Source: Acanthochlamys bracteata (taxonomy: Eukaryota; Streptophyta; Magnoliopsida; Pandanales; Velloziaceae). From it: a stretch of DNA of 64,000 nt. The DNA lies in NCBI GenBank assembly GCA_019914995.1, contig CM034130.1, positions 9,052,001 to 9,116,000 of the forward strand, given 5' to 3'. Of the stretch, positions 23,536 to 33,458 are shown piece after piece (position 1 is the stretch's first letter; every line of letters starts with the position of its first letter). Below the pieces are notes generated by a model. The model ran no database searches, had not been told where the DNA came from, and saw nothing but the letters and a program-made list of their open reading frames with translations. The position numbers and the translations under genes are program-made.

Positions 23536-26232
23536 ATGTCGGCTGTTGCTCTCCTCCGTCCTTCTCCGCTGCCGATAAGGTGCTCTGCTTCGTCCACAAC
23601 TCGGCGATCCAAAGTCACACCGCCACCTTCTGTTCCCATGAAGAAGAAGGCATGCCTACCATGCTCTACTGCAACAACTATACAAACTCCCCTTCCTTCA
23701 ATATTTCTTCATTTATCTTGCTGGTGTTTTCTTTTTAGGTTTTGGTTCCGGTTGGATTAGGAACGGAGGAGATGGAGGCGGTGATACTCGTGGATGTTCT
23801 TCGGCGAGCGGGAGCGGATGTGCTAGTTGCTTCTGTAGAGCAAGGGCTTGAAGTCCGGGCTTCCTCGGGTACCCGCATTGTTGCTGATTCTCCTATCGCT
23901 GAGTGCGCTGGCGAAATTTTCGATCTCGTTGCCTTACCGGTTGGTCAGCCCGTTGACTGTATTATCTACTAAATAGTAGACAAAATTATTTTAGTTCTTT
24001 GTATTTGGATGTGTAGTTTTCGTACAGGCAACTGAAGATTTTTATTGTTTAGTTGTTGGGGATTGATTTAAAACCTGATCAATAATTGCATGTAGTATCA
24101 GAGGCTCAGATTAGTCCTTGGGTTTCATACTTTTGGGCCTTTAAGACTGCTCATGTTCTTTGATTTAAACCTTTAGGGAGGAATGCCAGGTGCTGCGCGG
24201 TTAAGGGACTGTGATATTCTTCGAAAGATCACAAGCAAGCAAGCTGAAGAGAAAAGATTATATGGTGCTATATGTGCTGCACCTGCTGTTACTCTAAAGC
24301 CTTGGGGCCTATTGAAGAGAAAACAGGTGAGACCTGTGAATCCTTATTTGGCAAAACTGTATCTTTTATTATTGCAGACGATGAAATGCATTCTCACAAA
24401 ATACAGTTTGAACTGTAAGATGACTTGCCACCCAGCCTTCTGGGACAAGCTTCCCACCTTCTGGGCCGTCAAATCAAACATCCAAGTTTCTGGTGAGCTG
24501 ACGACAAGCCGTGGTCCTGGGACTTCCTTTGAGTTTGCTCTATCATTTATTGAGCAGTTATATGGTGAACCGATGGCCCAGGAAATGGCAGAAAAATTGG
24601 TGAGTGTTGTTGCTAGTACTTCGACTCTGAAAATGAAATGGGTTTCTTATTTGTATAAGCCTGACGATCTTGTTTCAATACCGTCTTTCATAGAGAATTC
24701 TTTAAAAAAGTTGTGCGTTGCTTTTCTAAATATGGTTTACCTCTTATATATGCAGTTAATGCGAAAGGATAGTGTTGATCTACAGGAATTCAATAAGATT
24801 GAGTGGTCCTTTGATTATACTCCTCATGTGAGTAATACTACCTCTTTTCAGTACTCTGAAAGTAGTTTCTAACTCTTACTAGCATCTGAGTATGAATATC
24901 ATTAAAAGTTTTGGTAGTCCATTGATCCATCCAAATATCAATAAATTTGCTGATGATTTCTGTTATTTACTGCATCACAACATTGTCACAGTGTAGGTCT
25001 GAGGTTTCGGCATCTTCGTTCTACAAACACCTTTTTGTCTATGTAGGCGTGAAATCTGAGATACAGTATTTCTTTTTACATTTGTTATTATTTTTTAACT
25101 CTTTTTTAATTTAAGTAGCGAATATGATAAAGCTTGCCTAACTATTTACTTCTCAGGTCCTTGTCCCAGTTGCAAATGGTACAGAGGAGATGGAATTGGT
25201 CATGTTAATTGATATATTAAGGAGGGCTAAAGCAAATGTTACCGTTGCTTCAGTAGAAAAATCTATAGAGATTGTGGCATCTCAAAAGACAAAGATAGTT
25301 GCTGACAAGTTCATAGATGATGCATCAGGATCGAAGTATGATTTAATCATTCTTCCTGTAAGTGTCAGCTTTCTTCTTCTTTTGAAAACAGGTGTGTTTT
25401 CAAATAAATACATGTGTAGCATACTATAACTTTATGGCTCATACATAACCACAGGTATAACTGAACGTTGGATGTGATTCTACACTTCTACATAATAGTT
25501 AAGTGTGTTTCTAGAAATTATAAATGTAATGATAACTAGTTAAGTGTGTTCTAGAAATTATAATTGTAGAAACATATCTAGTGCATCTTGCTTAAGTTAG
25601 TGCAGTTTTGGCACTCGTAGGTACTTCCTTTTTCATGAGAATTTGTATGCATAATTTTTGGCTCACTGCACTTTGCTATTAAGAACCATCTTTACATGGT
25701 GAAGTACATGTACCTATTTAAAATATTTTTTTTTGAATTAGTGTCAGTAGTGGACCTTGTATTCATTTTGTTGTAATAACCTGTAAAGGGAGGAGCTACA
25801 GGAGCCATGCGCCTTCACAAGTCCAAAATTCTAAAGAGTTTACTTAGAGAACAACATCAATGTGGAAGGATATTGGGTGGAATTTGCTCATCTCCAGCTA
25901 CTCTTCAAAAGCAGGGTTTACTGAAGGTAAGATGCACAAGGTCTTTGTAATGAAGCTGACACTTGGAAAATGCATTCTATTGTACTTCGAAATCTTATTG
26001 CCAACATTTTAATCAATAGGAGAAAGTCGCAACAGCTCATCCTGATGTAGCTGGCAAACTTATTGGTCGAGTTAATAATGACTCCAAAGTTGTTATTGAT
26101 GGAAGCATCATAACTGGCAAGGGCCTTGGCACTGTGATAGATTTTGCATTGATTATTGTTAACAAGTTATTTGGACATGCACGGACAAGAAGTGTAGCAG
26201 AAGGCCTAGTTTTTGAATATCCAAAAAGCTAG
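23536..26232 (+). CDS. DJ1C: DJ-1/PfpI protein with two DJ-1 domains, DJ1C-like
   Basis: Exons with closed phase: 23536-23649, 23739-23939, 24177-24326, 24420-24599, 24756-24827, 25157-25357, 25789-25926, 26020-26232 (TAG), giving 422 residues. Residues 1-38 are basic and Ser/Pro-rich, like a plastid transit peptide. Two DJ-1 domains follow (about 39-215 and 240-422), each with VLVPV..GTEEME, LRRA.A.V.VASVE and a GGxxGA loop. The nucleophile-elbow Cys is present in both (GAICAAP, Cys138; GGICSSP, Cys339). Arabidopsis DJ1C is a plastid protein needed for chloroplast development and, as I recall, lacks this Cys. Similarity of [29 protein letters not shown] and [11 protein letters not shown] points to DJ1C rather than DJ1A/B. 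Intron 1 appears to use GC-AG. Reaction not established for the plant family (glyoxalase or chaperone roles are proposed). Confidence 0.93.
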
Positions 26233-27582
26233 AAGAGATGAGCTTATAGTAAATCAGATTGTCTTGCCTGTGTTACTACAACACTACTGAAGTTGTCCCT
26301 TCCAGATCTCCTAGGGGGTGATTCTGGAAGAGTGAAGAAGACCTTTTGTCTAGACAGAGTGTTGGAATTACTGATTAGCGAAACTATCATACTCGCTCAA
26401 ACCTGACACACAGGACTCAGGCCATTCCAAAAGCTTTAGCAATGCACCAAGAACTTGCAAGGTAAGATGTTTGTACATGTACTTAGTCGTCCATGTTTAA
26501 ACTATCTGCAATCTTTCAGTTTAACAGAAGGTGGTACTCCTCGGGCATGAAGTTTTCTATTGATGTCTAATAGCGTGTCCATCATTCTTGTTCTACTTGA
26601 CAAAGATAACCTTTTAGCTATCCTTCTCTTGAACTTTCTTCAAACTTTGTCATTCCACATTGAATTTGGTCCTGACTAATATTTTTTGTTATAGTACAAG
26701 GATTGGAAGTGTCTTCAAGCTGTTAATTTGTGAGTATATATTAAACCCACATTTTTTATATATTTTTCGTATTATAACTCCCAGTTTAGTCATTTTTTAA
26801 ATTAGTTCTTTGTAACCAAGCTTAAAATTCTTATCTATTACCAAAGAAGGCTTGCATGACTAGTTTCATTCTTTTTATCCAATCGATCATCTTCTGGTTA
26901 AGAGAGTTTATTATGATTGCATTAACATCTATTGCTTTCTTATGCTAGCACTTGTTTCAAATTAGAAGTGTTATTCATTTCTTTATGTTTAACTGGTATG
27001 TTTGTGTTCTTGCAGGACTGGATATCTGCTCAAGATAGTTCTTAGAGAACCAAAACTTCACACTATGGTTCTTTTTGTTTCCAGCTTCCGTAGCTCTTAG
27101 GATGTAAACCGGCCGCAAAATTGTTACTGAAATGCTGTAATTGAGCATTACTGCTTAATTTCTTTTCGTTTCAGTTCATTGTGATAATGTAACAGAATAA
27201 TGTGACTGGTTTAAAGCATGGATCTTGTCGAAAATAATGGAAAAGAGGCGCTTCTTTTGCCAAACAAGTAGTAAGTTTGAAAATTAATTCTTGGGAAGTA
27301 AGTTTTTAAAAGTAAGTTGATAAAAGTGAATTCAGTTTTGGTTTTGGTTATACTTAAAAATGAATTTTAAAAGTGGATTTTCTGTGTCTATGGGGTCTTT
27401 TAGGAGTGCTTAAAATAAAAAGTTCTTTAAAAAATGCTTGTGTTCAGTTTATATTAAGTTTTTATATTTTTTAAAAATTTAAAATAATTCTTACCTGTTC
27501 TTTGTTAGCGGTAGTAACTGGTATCTGGACAAGTAGCATTGCTATATATTGTATGCATTCGGCTATGCCATGATCTTAGCTA
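26233..27582. other. DJ1C-like 3' UTR and flank
   Basis: Up to about 27200 this is plausibly 3' UTR. A donor-like AAGGTAAGA near 26460 and an acceptor-like TTGCAGGACTGG near 27014 could bound a 3' UTR intron of about 550 bases. A+T-rich DNA with GTAAGTTTTTAAAAGTAAG repeats follows at 27290-27490. No coding gene seen. Confidence 0.4.
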
Positions 27583-28119
27583 TAGGGGTGGCAAATTTCG
27601 ACCGATCCGAAAATTCGATTCGAAATTTATCCGAAAAGGTCGGATTCGGGTCAAGCCTTAGGCGGATTTGGATTGATTTCGGTCGATCCGAAAATGATTC
27701 GAAAAATTTAAACAGGTTCGGATTGTATTCGAGTTGACCTGAAAATGACCCGTTTAATTATTTATATAGTATATATTACTTAATAATTAGAAAAAAATAG
27801 CAAAAAATTTGAATTTAATTTGTATATATATGTTTTTAATTTATCTTAATTTTAACTAATTTTTATTTAATTTATAAATTTGTCAAAATTAATATTTTTT
27901 TAAAATATATCATAATTAATAATTTTGATATATTATTATTAAATAATTTAATTATTAAATGGGTCGATCCGAGTTTGATTCGGTTATAAATAGGTTAGGT
28001 TAGGGTTGACAATTTTGATCCATATAAATAAATGAGTCAGATTAGGATTGAATATTTTTTATCCGGTTATTATATGGGTCGATCCGAAATCGACCCATGA
28101 ATCTATATTGTCACTCCTA
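27583..28119 (+). mobile_element. hAT MITE, 537 bp, perfect 8-bp target duplication
   Basis: The element starts TAGGGGTGGCAAATTT and ends TGTCACTCCTA (inverse TAGGAGTGACA). CTTAGCTA stands exactly on both sides (27575-27582 and 28120-28127), an 8-bp target duplication as hAT transposases make. The termini are rich in GATCCGAAAAT/TTCGGAT words and the centre is A+T-rich with no coding capacity. A diverged copy of the same family lies inverted at 54801-55371. Confidence 0.92.
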
Positions 28120-28316
28120 CTTAGCTAGATGCCCATCGTAGCTTAGCTTCCTCTTCAGCTGTTTGTGTTTCCTTTGTTCACTAAAAATCCAAGTGAACGT
28201 TTTCCTATATGAACTTCTAGATGTTGTTAATTCATAAAGTTCATTTGTATAAGACTGGACAGACCGAATCTTGTATATTCATTGAAGAAGTTTTGAATCT
28301 ATGTAACTATGCGAAA

Positions 28317-28490
28317 ACTTTGAAAATCTTGATAAATTTTGCTCCTTGAGGATTGGAAATTATACATTGCCCTTTTTAGCTGGACACCGACAAATTTTGA
28401 ATCAGTGTCAGTATACATAAACTTTGTAAATCTTGATAACATTTGCTCCTTGAGGAATTGGAGAACATATGCATTGCCCTTTTAAGCTGA
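28317..28490. repeat. Two-copy tandem repeat, 104-bp period
   Basis: ACTTTGAAAATCTTGATAAA at 28317 recurs, slightly changed, at 28421. Both are followed by TTTGCTCCTTGAGGA and ATTGCCCTTTT[TA]AGCTG about 70 bases in total. Function unknown. Confidence 0.85.
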
Positions 28491-28790
28491 GCAAACATTG
28501 AATTCAGTCTAGTTTGAGTTTCGGTTTTATGTTATGAATTTTAACTTATTCTTGTAGAGTCTCATGTGATTGTTGTTTCTTATAAGAACTGACGTATTTA
28601 TTTGTCGCGTGTTGTTCCTAATTCTTTTAACCAAGAACTGAGATCTTTCTCGCAGGAATTAAGTTTGGTTAATACCTATCAATGATTCAAATTTATGCAT
28701 CAGAGCTTTGGCCAGGACCAACTTCTTTTGTTTGCTTTGCTTGTGTTAGTGTTCTAGATGTGCACAATCCATCTTTTTCATGTTCACGCA

Positions 28791-28987
28791 GTGCACTCGG
28801 TACATGGTTCTTCTCTGTTGCTGGGGCTTTGATTGCGATTCCTGTGGGAATTCATAAAAAGTCGTTGGCTCCCCTTGTCTCTTTGGTACTACTGGCACTA
28901 TGCTTGATATCATCTTGGGGATCACTCGATACGAAAGAGAGCACGCAGAGCACCAGATGCAGCTTCTGGAAGCACAAAGATCGCTAT
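28791..28987 (+). pseudogene. Relic of a small membrane-protein gene, frameshifted
   Basis: After an acceptor-like CACGCAG, one frame gives ALGTWFFSVAGALIAIPVGI and then HKKSLAPLV, a membrane span followed by a basic turn. At about 28880 a one-base shift is needed to continue as FGTTGTMLDIILGITRYERE followed by HAEHQMQLLEAQRSL and TGA at 28985-28987, a helical, charged tail. The join without an intron suggests a decayed gene or a duplicated exon. It resembles a small plant membrane protein, but I cannot name the family. No start codon is evident. Confidence 0.35.
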
Positions 28988-29017
28988 GAATGCTTCAACA
29001 GAAAGGACATGTTTCAA

Positions 29018-29241
29018 TGGCACCGAACTCCACAACTCTCTTCAGATTTTAAATTCAGCTCATTTCATATGTCTCAATTGCTACTTCAAATTTTATTTTT
29101 ATTTTCACACTAAATTTTATCTTTATCAAAATTTTATTCTAAAATTTACTTTACGTGTTTCAGTTACCATCTCGAACTTTATTTTCACATAATTTTATAA
29201 AATTCACTTTCGTGAAACTCATTTTCATGCAATTTATATAT
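29018..29241. repeat. Dispersed ACTCCACTT-type repeat, copy 2
   Basis: It opens GGCACCGAACTCCACAACTC and repeats words such as TCAGTTACCATCTCGAACTT and AAACTCATTTTCATGCAATT in the same order as the 18062-18335 copy, in the same orientation. It is more A+T-rich, as if decayed by C-to-T change. A MITE-like element begins 10 bases further on. Confidence 0.6.
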
Positions 29242-29250
29242 CCTAAAGTG

Positions 29251-29494
29251 CGTGTTTATCTTGATAAAAAAGTAGATGAAGTAAGTTTTTTAAAAGTCAA
29301 TTAAAAAAATTAAATTAAAAATTAAAAATATTTAATAAAAAATAAAATTATATATTAATATAATATTTATAGTAAGTTTTAAAAATAAATTTTAAAAAAA
29401 TTTTATTAATAAAAAAATTTTATTTTAATTTTTATATATATTTTATATTAAAAGTGAGTTTAAAAAAAATAAATTTGGGATGTTGGTAAACACG
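29251..29494. mobile_element. Candidate Mutator-like MITE, 244 bp
   Basis: The ends are CGTGTTTATC and GGTAAACACG (inverse CGTGTTTACC), 9 of 10 matching. The flanks CCTAAAGTG (29242-29250) and CCCAAAGTG (29495-29503) match in 8 of 9, the 9-bp target duplication expected of Mutator-like elements. The interior is A+T-rich with no coding capacity. Confidence 0.6.
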
Positions 29495-29503
29495 CCCAAA
29501 GTG

Positions 29504-31130
29504 GAAGCTAGATAATTCTTCTTTTTTTTAATCTAGAAAATCTTTTTTGTGTCCTCTATCTTGAAGCTTTTGTAAGATGTAATCTAAGAAGTGTGTTGCA
29601 GTGCACAGTGGATGCTCGCGATTGGGCTCCGAGCATGAATCTGACTTAATTGCTTAGGAATGTCTTGGATCATGTAAGGGCGCACGTAAATTTACATTTT
29701 TTCGTCACATTTAAAGTTTTAAATAATTTATATATTTTATTTATATATAGAATTTAGAACTCTATTTTTTCGTACGAAATTTCAGTTTTAATTTTTTAAT
29801 TTGTACATTTTTTAATAAAATTTTATTTTTCAATTTTAACTTACTTTTAAAACTTATTGAAACACAAATACTGAACTTTACCTCTAATTTATTTTTTAAA
29901 AAAACTTTATTTTTTATTTTTTACTTATACAAAAATCAATTACGAATATTTAAAACAAATCCTAAATATAACTCTTCATTGTTTTATGCGCAAGGACCGG
30001 AGAAACCAATGTACTATGCTTCTAGTTCAGAATAAGTGCTTCTTGCTTCCACATGGAGAAACTCTGTTCAGGAAAGTTATCTATAAACCAGAATAAGCAT
30101 CTTTCAAAGTAAATGAGCAACCCTTGTACGTAAGTGACAAGGAATATCAAACTTGAAACACATTAATTATGACGCATAAAGTATACATCCCAAAATTAAT
30201 TTACAGTTTCCTTCCTAATCTTTCTCTTTACCATGGTTCACAGAATACAAGCACCAATTGGTGAACCAAATAAAAATGCAAAGAACCTATAACAACTATG
30301 GTAGCTGCATTTGGATCTGAATTCTTCTAATGCAGCTCCAAGGAATACTAGGATAGTAAGCTCATTACAAGGAATTCACTTTTTGTATTTTGGTTCATCC
30401 CGAACTCACCTCTAATCCACTTCTTACCAAACTTAGTTCCTCTAAACTCAATTTCACCAAACTCACTTTCTACCGATTAAAACACACACTAAGTCGTTTT
30501 AAGATTTGGCCGGAAAGAATGATGTGTCATTCTGACGGAAGGTTCATATTTAACCAGGAAACGGCCTCATGAATATGCGTCAAGTATTCATGAGGCGTAA
30601 ACTCATTGATACTGAAAGAAATTGTCTTAAGAGTTGTGAGATCAAAATTTCATGTGCTTCGACTCCGCCCAGCACTATCCCCAATGGACCAACTGTCCAA
30701 CTTTAAAAAAACTTGATTTTCACCTGGTCCTGAAATTCTTCAGAATGTTGGTAGATCCTTCCAAGGGTGGTCGATAACTTCAAGGTGCAAAAATCATACG
30801 ATTCATTTGGAGTGCAGCAGGGTTTGCCTGGTAGGACCATTACTAACAACTTCAAGTTTTCATTGGTAACTTGCACCAAGGATCAGTTGCAGAGACAGCA
30901 ACTCGTAATTCCATCGATTTAGAAATGAAACAGTGAATACCACGTCCACATCTCCATTAGAACATAAACATCAGCATTACCTAAACGATTATACGGCTTT
31001 GCGTACAATCTAGGTGTTGATGGAAACAATCTTCATCTTTGGCTGTTAAAAAAGCCACCTTGACATGATTTTGCTGTGGCTCACTCTTTCACATAATACC
31101 ACCTGATTTGATGCAGCTCTTAGGAAAATG
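29504..31130. other. Intergenic between repeats and PPR gene 3' end
   Basis: The left part is A+T-rich. 30375-30495 holds a partial dispersed repeat (listed). The last few hundred bases should be the 3' UTR of the minus-strand PPR gene. No gene recognised. Confidence 0.45.
30375..30495. repeat. Dispersed ACTCCACTT-type repeat, partial copy 3
   Basis: GAACTCACCTCTAATCCACT, CCAAACTTAGTTCCTCTAAA and CACCAAACTCACTTTC are followed by GATTAAAACACACACTAAG, matching the end of the 18062-18335 copy. It is shorter than the other copies. Confidence 0.5.
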
Positions 31131-33458
31131 TTACCAATAGTCTCCGCAAGAGCAACTTCCTTGTCGAAAATGATGGAAACGGTTAGAATCTCTCAAAATG
31201 ATTTCTCTTTCTGTAACCATTGAGATGAACTTCGTAGCATTGTGGCAATCACCACAAACACGCAAGTTCTTGAAAATCTTTATAGGAGACTTGGGTGGTG
31301 TACTTACTATACCAAAAGCTATAGCCAATCTTTCACTATGAGTAGTCAAAATGTATTCCTTCTCGTCCTCTTCCACATCCTGCAGCACAAAGCTGAAATC
31401 CGGAGCATATCCAAGGCTCTTGATTTTAGAAGATAAAACACTCAATTCATTGCTAATGTCCTCATATTGTGGGTGAGAACTGTCCCCGGTGAAGAATACA
31501 TTAACGTTGTTATTCACCTCAATTGAACTCCATCCAGGTGTCTTTCTCAGTTGTCGGTGCTTAACCAAGGATCTCACTTCATCAACTCTGTCCCACCTTC
31601 CGGCCTTGGCATACATGTTTGATAATAACACATAGTAACCTACATTCTCAGGGTCAACTTCAAATAAGAAATTCGAAGCCAATACACCAAGCTCAACATT
31701 TCCATAAATCCTACAAGCTCCAAGTAGAGCACCCCATACACCAGCATCAGGCCTTATGGGCATCACTTTGATAAATTCAAAGGCATCATCCAGCTGCCCA
31801 GCTCTACCAAACAAATCGACCATACATGCATAGTGCCTAACCACAGGTTCGATATGGTAAGTTGCCTGCATTGCTTGAAAGCACTGTTTTCCCTCATCAA
31901 CTAGCCTGGCATGACTACAAGCAGAAAGTAAGGAAACAAATGTGACACTATCTGGACTGACGCCATCTTTCTGCATTTGATAAAAGAGCGCCAACGCCTT
32001 CTCACCATGCCCATGAACACCATGGCCATAAATTATAGCATTCCAAGGACATGGAGTCCTGCGTGGCACTTGTCCAAAGAGAGACATCGCATCTTCTAAT
32101 CTTCCGCACTTCGAGTATAAATCTACAATAGAAGTACCAACATAGATGTCCAACTCGAGCCCAATTTTTAAGGATTGCCCATGAATTCTCATCCCTTGTT
32201 TTAGTGCTCCAACATGAGAGTATGCTGGCAGAACATTAACTAGTGTCCCTTGATCAGGTTTTACTCCCTCAAACTTTACCATAGCATCAAAAATCTCAAT
32301 TGCCTCACTTGCAAGACCATTTTGAGAATAGCCTGCTATTAAAGTATTCCACGTGATACCATCTCTATAAGTCATGCTATTAAACGCCTGCCTTGCAAAT
32401 GCTATCTTCCCAGACTTAGCATACATGTCAGTGATGGCATTGCCAACAAAGACATCTTCTACGACCCATCCCCTCCGAACAACATAAGCATGCACCGACT
32501 TACCATTTCTAACATCTCCAGACTGAGACATTGCAGATGCCAAGTTCACAACAGTCAAAGCATCAGGTTGAACCCTACCTTCTTTCATCTCATCATAGTA
32601 TGCAAGGGCTTTGCCTGGGTCACCAGCTTGCTCATATGCAGAAATGATTGAATTCCATGTAATCAGATCCCTCTCCTGCATCCCATCAAACACTAGCTGT
32701 GCTTCTCCCAAAAACCCCATCTTGGCATACATGTCTATTAATGCATTGGACACAAAAACATCAGAATCCAGTCCTTTCTTGACAGAATAGACATGCAACC
32801 ACACGCCAGTCAAGAGGTCATCCAAGGGAGCGCAGACAGGCAAAACACTAGTGACCGTGATTCTATCAACACCAACCCCCGCCGTCACCATCTCCTCAAA
32901 CACTCGTACTGCCTCAGCTGCCTTCCCGTTACGGCAAAGCCCAGACACCACTGCATTCCACGATCCACTGTCTCTCATCGGCATTCCATCAAACACTTCC
33001 CTCGCGCTCCGCACATCCCCAAACTTCGAATATAGGTGTATGAGTGATGACGAGACGTACAGATTAGAATCAAAACCCAGTTTTAGTATCCATGAATGCA
33101 GTTGTTCTGCATCAGAGATAACCCGGGAAGACTTGAGAGCAATTGGGAAGGTAAAGCGATCAGGCCGAACAGGCGAAGCAAAGAATTGGCGAAGGGATTG
33201 AAGGGCGAGATCAAAAAGGTAATGAAAGGTGTAGCAAGATAAGAGGGAGTTGAAGGAAAACGAAGTTTTACGAGGGATTGCGTCAAAGGAGAGTGCGGTG
33301 GAAGCGATATCACCGAAAGAGGAGTAGAGAGAAAGAAGTCGAGCGTAGAAAGCGGGTTCCGAGAAGCGGCCGGAGACGATGAGGAGAGCGTGGAGAGTGC
33401 GGGCTTGAAGGATGGTGGTTGTGGTGTTGAAATGGAGAAGTCGAAAAAGGGAATCCAT
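31131..33458 (-). CDS. EMB2758: PPR protein, PLS class with E and DYW domains, EMB2758-like
   Basis: Intronless, 775 residues, unbroken. The N-terminal two-thirds are tandem pentatricopeptide repeats of the long/short PLS type, with recurrent patterns such as DVFVSNALIDMYAK, RDLITWNSIISAYEQ and DSVTFVSLLSACSHA. E and E+ motifs follow (WGALLGACRIYGN, GYYVLLSNMYAKAGRW, LRKTPGWSSIEV). The C-terminal DYW domain has the HSE of the deaminase-like site, the CGDC and CSC zinc ligands, and ends CGDYW. Such proteins bind organelle RNA base by base, and the DYW domain deaminates C to U. Sequence and order match Arabidopsis At4g33990 (EMB2758), an embryo-essential gene, from memory. The N-terminus is likely an organelle targeting peptide. 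The gene is convergent with the DJ1C-like gene. Confidence 0.95.
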   Translation of the reverse strand: MDSLFRLLHFNTTTTILQARTLHALLIVSGRFSEPAFYARLLSLYSSFGDIASTALSFDAIPRKTSFSFNSLLSCYTFHYLFDLALQSLRQFFASPVRPDRFTFPIALKSSRVISDAEQLHSWILKLGFDSNLYVSSSLIHLYSKFGDVRSAREVFDGMPMRDSGSWNAVVSGLCRNGKAAEAVRVFEEMVTAGVGVDRITVTSVLPVCAPLDDLLTGVWLHVYSVKKGLDSDVFVSNALIDMYAKMGFLGEAQLVFDGMQERDLITWNSIISAYEQAGDPGKALAYYDEMKEGRVQPDALTVVNLASAMSQSGDVRNGKSVHAYVVRRGWVVEDVFVGNAITDMYAKSGKIAFARQAFNSMTYRDGITWNTLIAGYSQNGLASEAIEIFDAMVKFEGVKPDQGTLVNVLPAYSHVGALKQGMRIHGQSLKIGLELDIYVGTSIVDLYSKCGRLEDAMSLFGQVPRRTPCPWNAIIYGHGVHGHGEKALALFYQMQKDGVSPDSVTFVSLLSACSHARLVDEGKQCFQAMQATYHIEPVVRHYACMVDLFGRAGQLDDAFEFIKVMPIRPDAGVWGALLGACRIYGNVELGVLASNFLFEVDPENVGYYVLLSNMYAKAGRWDRVDEVRSLVKHRQLRKTPGWSSIEVNNNVNVFFTGDSSHPQYEDISNELSVLSSKIKSLGYAPDFSFVLQDVEEDEKEYILTTHSERLAIAFGIVSTPPKSPIKIFKNLRVCGDCHNATKFISMVTEREIILRDSNRFHHFRQGSCSCGDYW

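Noticed and set aside
27549..27737. 62-codon open frame
   Set aside because: Lies mostly inside the hAT MITE and is made of its FDRSEN-like terminal repeat words.
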